35,556 bases of DNA from Phascolarctobacterium sp. (GCA_017457085.1 JAFTID010000004.1:1-35556); one strand, 5' to 3'; positions 14,767 to 22,116 are shown, counted from the first letter of the stretch. Notes: generated by a model from the letters alone, not told the origin. Translations and numbers: made by a program.

Positions 14767-15142
14767 TTTCCCAAAACCGACCTACTTATTCAACTGAGCA
14801 AAAAAAAGCGTGAAAAGCCAAGGGTTATAATACCTTTAACAAGCAGATGTCTTGATTCGAAGCAACGCATTTTGATACAACTGATGGCTCTGCAAAGATA
14901 GAGGTGATAACCATGACCGTAGATGAATGATGACGTTACGACCGTTAGGCTGTAGCGTCCGAAAGCAAAGTAATCATTACCCCCCAAGACTTCCCAAAAA
15001 GACCGATTGTATTACTGCCTTAACATGGTTATATGCCCATTCGCCTGTACCATACTAAAGGCTGCTGAATCCAGTACCCTCCATTTAGGAACTGTCCTCA
15101 GCGTAATCCAGGGAGGCACCGTTACATCGTTGTAAAGGTCGG
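14767..15142 (+). ncRNA. Probable structured RNA of about 370 nt, class unknown
   Basis: This stretch has no gene and is richer in G and C than the flanking genes. Many complementary segments are visible: CCGACCT (14777) with AGGTCGG (15136) would close the whole domain; GTCTTG (14850) with CAAGAC (14985); AATGAT with ATCATT around the GACGTTAC/GTAGCGTC hairpin (14932-14959); ATGGT with ACCAT (15025/15049); CCCTCC with GGGAGG enclosing AGGA/TCCT; and TTACA/TGTAA (15122). A TTGGCC-17-TACATA pair ending near 14760 could be its promoter. I cannot assign it to a known class (large phage RNAs such as ROOL or GOLLD should be tested). The strand is inferred from neighbouring genes. Confidence 0.55.
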
Positions 15143-15215
15143 CCATGTACCTTGAAAATTGAAAAATCAAATTCAGAAGCAGTATGACCAACAAAATACA
15201 AAGGAGGTGGTATAA

Positions 15216-15242
15216 ATGAAGCTCAGTGTCCTTCCCCGCTAA
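15216..15242 (+). CDS. Putative 8-codon leader ORF (MKLSVLPR)
   Basis: AAGGAGGTGG lies eight bases before an ATG, one of the best ribosome sites in the window, yet the frame closes after eight codons. The stop codon sits in the loop of a CCCCGC/GCGGGG hairpin (15234-15249). The next real start is at 15283. This layout fits a leader peptide that senses ribosome position. It lies about 75 bases after the structured RNA domain. Confidence 0.45.
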   Translation: MKLSVLPR

Positions 15243-15282
15243 CGCGGGGATTTAATAAAACAATAAAATTTGAGGTGTTAAC

Positions 15283-15714
15283 ATGATAAAGAAAGAACAA
15301 GAATTTCTTATTAAATATTTTAGTGCATTCAATCCTGGTCACCCTACCATGAAAGCAATGTGGCTATTAAATGCAATCTTGCTTGGTTATAAAGTAAGAT
15401 TTGTTGGAAGCTTAGATTTTGTACTTATTTATATCTTTAATCAGTTAGGGGTAACTGTCGACGAAAGCAACGATTCATCTGTTCCGTTCTGTTTTGAACC
15501 AGATGAAATCAATTTCGAAAATCTTAAAAGTTTAGGCCATCACTCAGCCGATCTTGAGAATCTCAAAAAATGGTTTACCAAATCTTGTGCCTTAACCACT
15601 ACCCCCACTTACTATAAATTAACAGGTTTGATGTTTTTAGATGAATATATAAAATTCAATAAATTAACTTTTTTCGCAAAAGTTTTGGAAAGCAATAAAA
15701 GTTCAACATTATAA
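15283..15714 (+). CDS. Small protein of unknown function
   Basis: I do not recognise this 143-residue protein. It begins MIKKEQEFLIKYFSAFNPGH and has an apolar segment AMWLLNAILLGYKVRFVGSL near 28-47 that is too mixed for a sure membrane helix, then SSVPFCFEPDEINFENLKSL and a helical C terminus. GAGGTG precedes the ATG. It stands between the putative leader ORF and the palindrome before the ATPase gene, all in one direction, so these may be coexpressed with the ATPase. No catalytic motif is visible. Confidence 0.55.
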   Translation: MIKKEQEFLIKYFSAFNPGHPTMKAMWLLNAILLGYKVRFVGSLDFVLIYIFNQLGVTVDESNDSSVPFCFEPDEINFENLKSLGHHSADLENLKKWFTKSCALTTTPTYYKLTGLMFLDEYIKFNKLTFFAKVLESNKSSTL

Positions 15715-15735
15715 TTTTTCAACAATTAAGGCGCT

Positions 15736-15767
15736 CACTTACCTGTCAAATATTTGACAGGTAAGTG
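15736..15767. promoter_or_regulatory. Perfect 32-bp palindrome upstream of the ATPase gene
   Basis: CACTTACCTGTCAAAT is followed directly by its exact complement ATTTGACAGGTAAGTG, with no loop. Outer GCG/CGC bases may extend it. No T-tract follows, so a dimeric protein-binding site, or an origin bound by a replication protein, is more likely than a terminator. Confidence 0.65.
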
Positions 15768-15789
15768 CAAACGCTAAAAAGGAGGCCAA

Positions 15790-17829
15790 ATGAATAAGAA
15801 CTCCAACAGTAAATTTGACTGCTTTGATACATATTGGGGTAACATCACAGATATCAAGCCTATTGAGTATCTCGATTATAAACTAGAAGTAAGTCATGTT
15901 CCCACAGAAAAATTTTCGTTTCCTTCCGGAGCAGTGGTTACTCCAACCAAGTCTCCTTTGGACATCAAAGACCACGATTATAAGCTAGTATCTACTACAC
16001 CTGGCAAAAACATAAACATAAACTTTACCCCAACTACATGCGTTCAATCTGAACAAATTAAGAAAGAGTGCTTTGAGTGGGATGATGCTTGTGGTAAATT
16101 ATTCTTTTATCCTAACGGAGAAACTGCCGAGCCAATACAAATTTGCAACTTTACAGTTTCTTTCACGTCTATGGTAATTATTCATAATTCACCAGACAGC
16201 AAGACCATAGTATACCAATGCAGGTTATCTATTTCAGATGCGCGTGGCGGTATTATCACCAAAGAATTAACAATTGCTGCAGAAGAAATAAAAAATGTAA
16301 AACTATATGAAAATATTTCACCGTTAATCTTTATTGAAGCCGATGCTAAGAAGCTATTCTTGAAATACCTTCACTACACAATTTCCAACGCGTACCATTC
16401 TATAGATATTACGCATCAGTTCAAATTCGCAGGTTGGTGGTATGACAAGAGTAATAATTGTTGGCGATTTTTATCAGGAGAGCAGAAAAATGTTACTGCT
16501 AGCTGGTGCTTTACCCACAATGTTAACGCAGCAGCTCAATTTTTGCCCAATTTCTTCGGTACTATCGGAAAAGAAAAAGGATTAGTTATCTTGCTATACC
16601 TCTTGTTTAGTATAACTCGTCAGTTTTTTATTACTGCTAATATTGCCGCTTATATGAGAAGTGTCCTTTCGATAACAGCTCCCACAAATTCCGGCAAGAC
16701 AGCTTTAATGACAGCTCTTACTGCACCTATGTGGACCGGTAAAAACAGAGCCTGCTTTATTTCGTTTTTAAGCACACTTGCTTATATTGAGAATGACTTA
16801 GCCTCTTGTGACGGAATCTGGGCTTTCGTTGACGACTACAGACCAACGAGTACCAAAAAAGAAAAAGATATTCAAACACAGAAATTTGAACTCTTATGCA
16901 GAGCTGTAGGAGATGCGGCGACACCTGGCAAGTGTATTACTGCGGGTAAAGCCGATAAACAAAAGGCATTGAAGTGTGGCATTGTGACAACGAATGAATA
17001 CATACCTCATTTACCTCCTTCCACATTATTGCGACTGCTTCCCCTTCAATTTAAAAAAGGTGACTTCAATTTTAATCGCTTGACGATTTTACAGGAAAAC
17101 CCGAATACCGTTTCATCGTTCTTCGGTTGCTATATAGATTATCTCACTGATAATCAAAAACTTATCCTGTCGAATTTACAAAATGAACAAAATACTTCAT
17201 TCGAAAAAATTGATTGTATGGCAAATGAAATTGCCCCCGATAAAAAATTAGAAGCACGAAGGCGAGCAGATTTGGCAACCTTATTAACAATGGGTAGATT
17301 ACTTATTAGTTATCAAAATACTGCTATACAGCTCTATCTTGATGATGATTATTATCTTCTTTCAGAAGATAACTTAAATTCTTCGATAAAAACATTTATG
17401 CACGACCTACTCACACACCATTCCCCTGCTAATCCGCTTCCGATAATCATCACCAAGCTTAAAGAAGCAATAGCTGATAGTAGTATCAATATCGCTCCAA
17501 CGTTTGACCTTTTCCTCAAACAGTCCTATGAAGGTTACTACCATAATGGTTGTTATTTCGTTATAAAAGAATGTTTAGCAACTTGGCTTAAAGCTTTATC
17601 TTCAAATACAAAAGGTATGTACGACATAGATCTCTTAAGTATTTTATCTGATGCTAAGGTGTTAAGTGTTAAAAATAAAAATGGAAACCCATATCGCTGT
17701 AGCCAGTATAGAGCTACTAATAAAAAAGGTTATGCTCTTAATGAAAATATGGTTTTGTCTAAAGATCTTTTGGTTGGAAGACCCTATTTTTATAAAATTT
17801 CACTTTTGGAGGTAAATTCAAATGACTAA
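15790..17829 (+). CDS. DUF927-like P-loop ATPase, possible replication helicase
   Basis: The 679-residue product has a beta-rich N-terminal 270 residues and then an ATPase core: Walker A APTNSGKTAL near 297, Walker B GIWAFVDDYRP near 342 and a sensor-like GIVTTNEYIP near 397, followed by LPPSTLLRLLPLQF. This order resembles DUF927 proteins and the SF3/AAA+ helicases that drive replication of phages, satellites and integrated plasmids. A winged-helix-like C terminus may follow (about 590-670). GGAGG precedes the ATG. The perfect palindrome just upstream could be its binding site or origin. No primase motif is evident. The next gene overlaps its last eight bases. The fold is fairly certain, the replication role only likely. 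Confidence 0.7.
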   Translation: MNKNSNSKFDCFDTYWGNITDIKPIEYLDYKLEVSHVPTEKFSFPSGAVVTPTKSPLDIKDHDYKLVSTTPGKNININFTPTTCVQSEQIKKECFEWDDACGKLFFYPNGETAEPIQICNFTVSFTSMVIIHNSPDSKTIVYQCRLSISDARGGIITKELTIAAEEIKNVKLYENISPLIFIEADAKKLFLKYLHYTISNAYHSIDITHQFKFAGWWYDKSNNCWRFLSGEQKNVTASWCFTHNVNAAAQFLPNFFGTIGKEKGLVILLYLLFSITRQFFITANIAAYMRSVLSITAPTNSGKTALMTALTAPMWTGKNRACFISFLSTLAYIENDLASCDGIWAFVDDYRPTSTKKEKDIQTQKFELLCRAVGDAATPGKCITAGKADKQKALKCGIVTTNEYIPHLPPSTLLRLLPLQFKKGDFNFNRLTILQENPNTVSSFFGCYIDYLTDNQKLILSNLQNEQNTSFEKIDCMANEIAPDKKLEARRRADLATLLTMGRLLISYQNTAIQLYLDDDYYLLSEDNLNSSIKTFMHDLLTHHSPANPLPIIITKLKEAIADSSINIAPTFDLFLKQSYEGYYHNGCYFVIKECLATWLKALSSNTKGMYDIDLLSILSDAKVLSVKNKNGNPYRCSQYRATNKKGYALNENMVLSKDLLVGRPYFYKISLLEVNSND

Positions 17830-18199
17830 TCAACAATCCAATGTACAAACTCAATCCTTAGTAGATACTAAGGAATCTTCCATCGTTGAACAAGATGCTA
17901 TTTGCTCTACTGATGATGGTGATGCTTATTGCTTGCTCACCCGCGAATTAATAGGCATTACCAAAAATCCGGCAGAAATAGCAAACTTTATTTACAATAC
18001 CTGTGATACCGATATTGTAATCAAAAAAGGTTCCGTTAAAGATATACGTAACCTTATGCATGCAATTCTCTTTACCGATACTATCTGGCAAAATCCTGGT
18101 GCTACCGATATTTATGTACCTCGTCCTGTAGAAGGCTTTTATATTACCAAACGTCCGAAACGTAATGGTTTGATATCCCCAATAGGTTATCTGTATTAA
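17822..18199 (+). CDS. Small protein overlapping the ATPase gene, function unknown
   Basis: The 125-residue product has a polar, low-complexity first 35 residues and a more ordered remainder (AYCLLTRELIGITKNPAEIA, then DIRNLMHAILFTDTIW and VPRPVEGFYITKRPKR). I do not recognise it. Its start overlaps the end of the ATPase gene by eight bases, with GGAGG inside that gene, so translation is coupled and a partner role is likely. The basic YITKRPKRNG tail might contact nucleic acid. No cysteine cluster or membrane segment is seen. Confidence 0.6.
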   Translation: MTNQQSNVQTQSLVDTKESSIVEQDAICSTDDGDAYCLLTRELIGITKNPAEIANFIYNTCDTDIVIKKGSVKDIRNLMHAILFTDTIWQNPGATDIYVPRPVEGFYITKRPKRNGLISPIGYLY

Positions 18200-18223
18200 T
18201 CAAGCTATAGATAGACACAAACA

Positions 18224-18258
18224 AGTTATGCCCAATACTATACAGGTTTGGTATAACT
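18224..18258. promoter_or_regulatory. Dyad upstream of the excisionase gene
   Basis: AGTTATGCC and GGTATAACT form 9-bp arms (one G-T) around a 17-bp centre, about 45 bases before the excisionase start. It could be an Xis/Int binding site or operator. Confidence 0.4.
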
Positions 18259-18304
18259 ATATACAACCTTTAACTTATCACTGTAGAAAGGAGGTATTCC
18301 ATAG

Positions 18305-18493
18305 GTGACTGAAAAATATATGACTGTCAAAGAAGTAGCCGAATATTTAGGATGCGGTAAAACGCTCGCCTATAAAATGTTTAGACGTAAGGGTTTTCCA
18401 AGTGTACTTATCGGTGATAGTAAAAGCTGCCGTAGGGTTAAAAAATCTAAACTTGATGCTTACCTAGAGGCCGAAGCAAATAAACAAAAATAA
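18305..18493 (+). CDS. Excisionase-like helix-turn-helix protein
   Basis: The 62-residue product reads MTEKYMTVKEVAEYLGCGKT, LAYKMFRRKGFPSVLIG, then RRVKKSKLDAYLEAE, the compact winged HTH of excisionases and AlpA-like regulators. It lies immediately before the integrase gene in the same direction, the classic xis-int order, so it probably directs excision. GTG at 18305 is chosen as the start because AAAGGAGG is ten bases upstream; the ATG at 18320 would be 25 bases away. A terminator hairpin separates it from the integrase gene, which would lower integrase expression from the xis transcript. Confidence 0.85.
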   Translation: MTEKYMTVKEVAEYLGCGKTLAYKMFRRKGFPSVLIGDSKSCRRVKKSKLDAYLEAEANKQK

Positions 18494-18497
18494 ATAG

Positions 18498-18529
18498 GAC
18501 GCCGGCTTATATGCTGGCGTCTTATTTTA
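18498..18529 (+). terminator. Hairpin terminator between xis and int genes
   Basis: GACGCCGGC and GCTGGCGTC (one G-T) pair around TTATAT, followed by TTATTTTA. An integrase start at 18511 would lie within this hairpin, which argues for the start at 18553. Confidence 0.75.
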
Positions 18530-18552
18530 TCCGAAGGAAGGTGACAAAGAAA

Positions 18553-19773
18553 ATGCTACACCGTATGAAACGAGGAACAGTTGATAAACTAAAACGAGCT
18601 AACGGTTCAGGCACATATTGGTGGAATGATAAGAAGAAATATTATGTTTCACAAATCAGCTACTGGGACGACGAAGGTTTACTTAAATATAAAACTAAAG
18701 TTGGTGCCAAGACAGAATATGAGGCCAGAAGCAACATCGAACTTTTAAAAGAAAGTCTCAAAGAACCTATTAAGAAGCTCGATTGCAAAACAACAATTGA
18801 GGAAACCATCGCTAATTACATCGAAGAAAAATCAACCACCGTCTGGCTTGATGAAGTAAGTGGCAAGCCCACATTAACATTAGACCATAACATTTCATAT
18901 TTTAATAAGTTGAAAACTAAATATCCTTATATAGTGAAAACAAAGGTTATCAAGTTATTACCTGCTGATTTACAGAAATTTGTCAATTCTGAAGTAGCTG
19001 ATAAACTCAATCGAAAGTCTATCGAGAAAATACTCGGCCTCATTACAAGCTCTCTGAAATGGTTTAAAAAACACAACCCAGCCTATGATATTACACCTTT
19101 TTCTATGGTTGAAATTCCACCCAAATATAAGGGTAACGAAAAAAATGTACGTGCCTATACCGAAGAAGAATTAAGGCAACTCTCCTCAAATATGCTGTCT
19201 AGCCAGTTTAAACATATTTGGTTACTTCTTCTTGGTACGGGAATGCGCCCAAGCGAACTTTTAGGTCTTCGATTTGATGAAGACATAGATTTCAAAAACA
19301 AACGTATCTACATACGTCATAATTGGGATTCCAAATACAAAACGCTGAAAACTACTAAAACCAAAGATCAACGTGTTCTAGTAATGGAGGCTGCTATTGA
19401 AAAAATATTATTATCGGCCAAAGCTATTGCCGATAAATACAATTCACCATGGGTATGTTGTAATACTTGCGGTGTTAAAAGAAACTTAGGTATACCATAT
19501 AGTGAAGTTTTTCTAAGCAAAAAATGGAGAGACACTGTTGCCTTACCTAGTGGTATAGATGTTACAGCACTATACTCATTACGACATACCTTTGGTACTC
19601 TTGCACTAAAATATGGACGTGATAAGCAAAGTGTTGGAGCTACGTTAGGACATAAATACGAAAGCACAACAAACGTATATATTGATATCGATGAAAAAAT
19701 GCTTATCGAATTACAAGAAACTAGTACCAACATTGTAGATCAAAAGTTAAACGAAATGTTCCTACTAAAATAG
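18553..19773 (+). CDS. Tyrosine recombinase (phage/ICE-type integrase)
   Basis: This 406-residue integrase moves the element into and out of the chromosome. The N terminus (RANGSGTYWWNDKKKYYVSQ) is the arm-binding domain and a SAM-like core-binding domain follows. The catalytic domain shows Arg in GTGMRPSELLGLRF near 232, YSLRHTFGT near 341 (the usual first His of HxxR is Tyr, a common variant), LGHKYE near 365 and nucleophile Tyr in NVYIDI near 376. ATG at 18553 is preferred: GAAGGAAG is suitably upstream and the longer frame runs into a terminator hairpin. The gene is the last of the rightward element block, so an attachment site should lie soon after it, but none could be identified. Confidence 0.93.
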   Translation: MLHRMKRGTVDKLKRANGSGTYWWNDKKKYYVSQISYWDDEGLLKYKTKVGAKTEYEARSNIELLKESLKEPIKKLDCKTTIEETIANYIEEKSTTVWLDEVSGKPTLTLDHNISYFNKLKTKYPYIVKTKVIKLLPADLQKFVNSEVADKLNRKSIEKILGLITSSLKWFKKHNPAYDITPFSMVEIPPKYKGNEKNVRAYTEEELRQLSSNMLSSQFKHIWLLLLGTGMRPSELLGLRFDEDIDFKNKRIYIRHNWDSKYKTLKTTKTKDQRVLVMEAAIEKILLSAKAIADKYNSPWVCCNTCGVKRNLGIPYSEVFLSKKWRDTVALPSGIDVTALYSLRHTFGTLALKYGRDKQSVGATLGHKYESTTNVYIDIDEKMLIELQETSTNIVDQKLNEMFLLK

Positions 19774-19827
19774 TTACTGCAAAATTTGTTACTAAACGGT
19801 TACTAAATCAAGCTGTTTTCGATAAAA

Positions 19828-19880
19828 AAACTCCGCTCAACAAGTCTGGAAAACCAGTCAGAGAGCGGAGTTTCAATTTT
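19828..19880. terminator. Bidirectional terminator after the integrase
   Basis: AAACTCCGCTC and GAGCGGAGTTT are 11-bp arms enclosing a small CTGG/CCAG hairpin. There are A residues before and a T-rich run after it, so it can work on both strands. Confidence 0.7.
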
Positions 19881-20093
19881 TATCAGCACAAAGAGAAAAC
19901 CACTCGCAGGGGATGTTCGCGAGTGGTTCCTCTAGGAAAGCTGTTTATGATGAATTTGATGGGAAGGGTTTGTAACAAGTCTTCCTTGCTACGTCTTTAG
20001 TATACTATATAGCTGTGAGAGAACAAGGGCAAGAAAATGAACTAATTGTGAAAAATAGTAAGCCTAAAAATTTTCTCTTCGCCCTATTTTCAG
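19881..20093. other. Gene-free region with a second hairpin; probable element edge
   Basis: AACCACTCGC (19898) and GCGAGTGGTT (19919) form a perfect 10-bp stem. Several GTTACT repeats occur nearer the integrase stop (19776-19806). The element-chromosome junction may lie in this interval, but no direct repeat with another part of the window was found, as expected if the other end is outside. Confidence 0.4.
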
Positions 20094-20687
20094 CTAACTT
20101 TTTCTTAAAATTAAGTTCAACCATTTCTCTGCGCCTCTGCCCGGGCGCACGTCACCAGTCACCCAAAGCTCCTCAAGCTTTAATTCTGGAAACTGTTTCA
20201 TAAAAACATTAAACTTTTCTTCGTCCATATCAGTGAAGTATCTTCCGTTACGTTCTCCTTCAAATTTGCCATACTTAAAGGAAGTGTAGATGATTCCTCC
20301 GTTTTTGACAGCACGCACCATTTTTTTCATTACCTCTTCCAAAGCTGAATAGTTCAGGTGCAAAATGGAAGAACACGCCCAAATTCCGTCGTAAGTTTCA
20401 ATTTCAGAAAGCTCTTGGAAAAATAGCTGCTTAACCTTTATTCCAGTAAACTCACTGGCAAATTTACAAAGTTCCTCAGAACCATCTGTTGCTGTTACTT
20501 TAAAGCCTTTGTCTAAAAAATATTTTGTATCTCTACCACTGCCACAACCAAAATCTAAGATGTGTGCGACACTAGGAAGAAGTTTTAAAAATCTATCCTG
20601 CGTCTGAGAAAAATCTACATTCACTGTCGCATCAATAAATTCTTCTGTTTTTTGGTTGTAGTAATCCAAGGTGTTGGAGTTTTGCAT
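20094..20687 (-). CDS. Class I SAM-dependent methyltransferase
   Basis: The 197-residue product carries motif I as HILDFGCGSGRDTKYFLDKG, an acidic residue after beta 2 in VTATDGSEEL, and motif IV-like YDGIWACSSILHL, the standard Rossmann methyltransferase core. The C terminus ends VTGDVRPGRGAEKWLNLILR. The substrate cannot be told; the TehB-like small methyltransferases are the nearest general match from memory. GAGAGGG precedes the ATG, and a TTGGAC-17-TATAAT promoter lies upstream, so it is independently transcribed. It stands between the integrase and the toxin-antitoxin pair in a stretch of accessory character. Confidence 0.85.
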   Translation of the reverse strand: MQNSNTLDYYNQKTEEFIDATVNVDFSQTQDRFLKLLPSVAHILDFGCGSGRDTKYFLDKGFKVTATDGSEELCKFASEFTGIKVKQLFFQELSEIETYDGIWACSSILHLNYSALEEVMKKMVRAVKNGGIIYTSFKYGKFEGERNGRYFTDMDEEKFNVFMKQFPELKLEELWVTGDVRPGRGAEKWLNLILRKS

Positions 20688-20747
20688 AGTAATACCCTCT
20701 CAGATTAAGCAATTATTCTAACTGATTAATGTTTAAAATTTCACTTC

Positions 20748-20776
20748 ATTATAACATAAACAAACCGCCAGTCCAA
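20748..20776 (-). promoter_or_regulatory. Promoter of the methyltransferase gene
   Basis: On the minus strand TTGGAC and TATAAT are separated by exactly 17 bases, about 60 bases ahead of the methyltransferase start. Confidence 0.7.
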
Positions 20777-20813
20777 AAAACTAGTGGTTAAAGTACTATA
20801 CCATTATTTAATT

Positions 20814-21203
20814 TCACAACCAATCCTTTTCGATTGTTTCCTTCAAATTTTCAAACATATTGACATAAGTAGCTTTTGCTTCTTTAATGATACCCAAAGC
20901 TATGGCTTCATTGTAAGCATGAGCAACATTGTTACGTGCTTTCAAGGCACTTACCCATAACTCTTCATCGTTAATCATTCTTGCTTTATACGCCACTTGC
21001 AGTACTTTTCTAGGAGAACCTAAGCTTTCTTCCAAATAGCCTTGTTCTTCTAGAATCTCTTTTATTGCTTTCCAAGCTTGTTCAAAGCAAATTCCATACA
21101 GAGCTACTAATCCAATTGTAGTAACATTGTCGAAAGGCTCATTATAAATTTTTATATCCTGTAAATTTTCCAAAGCCTTACAAAAATTCTCATACTTTTT
21201 CAT
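20814..21203 (-). CDS. HepT-like HEPN toxin (HI0074 family)
   Basis: The 129-residue helical product fits the HI0074/HEPN family: CFEQAWKAIKEILEEQGY, then SPRKVLQVAYKARMINDEEL and RNNVAHAYNE. The last holds the R-x4-H-x-Y motif (Arg, His and the tyrosine that MntA partners modify with AMP). Members act as ribonucleases in type VII toxin-antitoxin systems. ATG at 21203 is chosen because it lies within the end of the upstream nucleotidyltransferase gene, the usual overlapping order, whereas the longer frame adds residues foreign to the family. All motif residues are present, so the toxin is probably active. Confidence 0.85.
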   Translation of the reverse strand: MKKYENFCKALENLQDIKIYNEPFDNVTTIGLVALYGICFEQAWKAIKEILEEQGYLEESLGSPRKVLQVAYKARMINDEELWVSALKARNNVAHAYNEAIALGIIKEAKATYVNMFENLKETIEKDWL

Positions 21204-21477
21204 AAAGCACAACACCTTCCTTATCAATGGATACAAGCAATTCATGCTGAACCTCTTTATCTAAGTTTACTACATCAAACATTAAAAGAGTAGAAGTTTC
21301 TTCTTCAACAGCAAATGTAAACCCAGTTATGTCTCCCCCACTAACAGCAAGGTCAATATCACTACGTTCCTTAAAATCACCACGAGCACGAGAACCAAAG
21401 AGAATTACTTTCTCAACACTATATACTTTTGCAAATTTAACAATTTCGTTTAGCAAATTCTCTTTCAGTCCTGTCAT
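21190..21477 (-). CDS. MntA-like minimal nucleotidyltransferase antitoxin
   Basis: The 95-residue product has GSRARGDFKERSDIDLAVSG, which fits the GS-x10-D-x-D signature of minimal nucleotidyltransferases (Gly-Ser, ten residues, Asp-Ile-Asp). In MntA-HepT systems this enzyme adenylylates the tyrosine of the HEPN partner and silences it. It lies upstream of, and overlaps by 14 bases, the HepT-like gene, which fixes the pairing. AAGGG precedes the ATG. The gene is 61 bases downstream of the tmRNA 3' end, behind a terminator, and no clear promoter of its own was seen. Confidence 0.87.
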   Translation of the reverse strand: MTGLKENLLNEIVKFAKVYSVEKVILFGSRARGDFKERSDIDLAVSGGDITGFTFAVEEETSTLLMFDVVNLDKEVQHELLVSIDKEGVVLYEKV

Positions 21478-21500
21478 AAATGCACCCTTTAAACAAAACA

Positions 21501-21523
21501 GTGCATAGCTATTTGCTATGCAC
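21501..21523 (-). terminator. tmRNA terminator
   Basis: GTGCATAGC and GCTATGCAC are perfect 9-bp arms with a 5-base loop. On the minus strand they are followed by TGTTTTGTTT, 15 bases after the tmRNA end. Confidence 0.8.
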
Positions 21524-21537
21524 TTATAAAATTCAAT

Positions 21538-21887
21538 TGGTGGAGATGAGGGGAGTCGAACCCCTGTCCGAAAATATTGCCATACAACTTTCTCCGAGCG
21601 CAGACGACATACTTTAATTCGCTTCCGCAGTGCCTATCGACGGGCCCATTGGTCGCTATCTCGATGAGTTTCCCTTACAACCGCCGAGAATAAGAAGTAA
21701 GGTATCCCACAATTTGACTGTCATCCCTCACCCGTGGGAAGAGGCTCAGGCGACAGTTAGCAAATTAAGCTGCTAAAGCGTATTCTTTGTTAGCGTTTAT
21801 ATTTAAACGTTCACTGATTAACGTGCTAGTGAGACCACGGCTCGCTTATCATACCGCACCTACCCCCGTCGAAACCAGTACATCCCC
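21538..21887 (-). ncRNA. ssrA: tmRNA (transfer-messenger RNA)
   Basis: Ribosome-rescue RNA. The 5' end GGGGATG pairs with CATCTCC next to an encoded ACCA, making the tRNA-like acceptor, and the T-arm GGGGTTCGACTCCCC-like segment is present. After the conserved 5' part (TACTGGTTTCGACGGGGGTA) an open frame at 21794-21765 encodes ANKEYALAA and a stop, ending in the classic ALAA degradation tag. The exact resume codon is assumed by analogy with the family. At 350 nt it is a one-piece tmRNA of ordinary length. The SmpB gene lies upstream on the same strand about 230 bases away. The 3' end is a favoured integration site for mobile elements, but no duplicate of it is seen in this window. Confidence 0.95.
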
Positions 21888-21924
21888 AATTCAAAAAGGT
21901 TATAAGTGGATACGCTACGTTAGT

Positions 21925-21953
21925 ATTGTAACATAGCTTGTATTTTTTAACAA
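21925..21953 (-). promoter_or_regulatory. tmRNA promoter
   Basis: On the minus strand TTGTTA and TACAAT are 17 bases apart. Initiation near 21918 would give a precursor with about 30 extra 5' bases, trimmed in maturation. Confidence 0.75.
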
Positions 21954-22019
21954 TCGACAAATTTGTAAAATGTCAAAATATCAAACGCTCATCATAAAAC
22001 TTGTCAGAAGTGCCATATA

Positions 22020-22110
22020 ACAAGGCGGAACAAGATTGTGAAGCGAAGGCGTACTAGACGTACGTCGAGCAAACGAATGAGTTGCGACAAAGCATAACGG
22101 TGCTTATAAC
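22020..22110. repeat. Possible dispersed intergenic repeat after smpB
   Basis: The strand-plus text AAGCGAAGGCGTACTAGACG followed by TACGTCGAGC contains the short palindrome GTAC-TAGAC-GTAC and is GC-richer than its surroundings. From memory similar units recur in some Firmicutes genomes. It carries no gene; only one copy is in this window, so the repeat status is a guess. Confidence 0.3.
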
Positions 22111-22116
22111 GATTTT

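Noticed and set aside
14867..14920. CTGATG motif suggesting a hammerhead ribozyme
   Set aside because: The remaining core bases (GAAA with three proper stems) are not arranged around it.
15234..15249. CCCCGC...GCGGGG hairpin resembling a type I-E CRISPR repeat
   Set aside because: Only one copy exists, there are no spacers and no cas genes; the Cas4-like nuclease elsewhere is better explained by phage-type recombination.
20015..20203. Plus-strand 62-codon frame after the integrase
   Set aside because: It runs into the end of the methyltransferase gene on the other strand and lacks a ribosome site.
21538..21570. tmRNA 3' end as the attachment site of the element
   Set aside because: No second copy of this sequence was seen near the integrase or elsewhere in the window, so it cannot be supported here, although it is not excluded.
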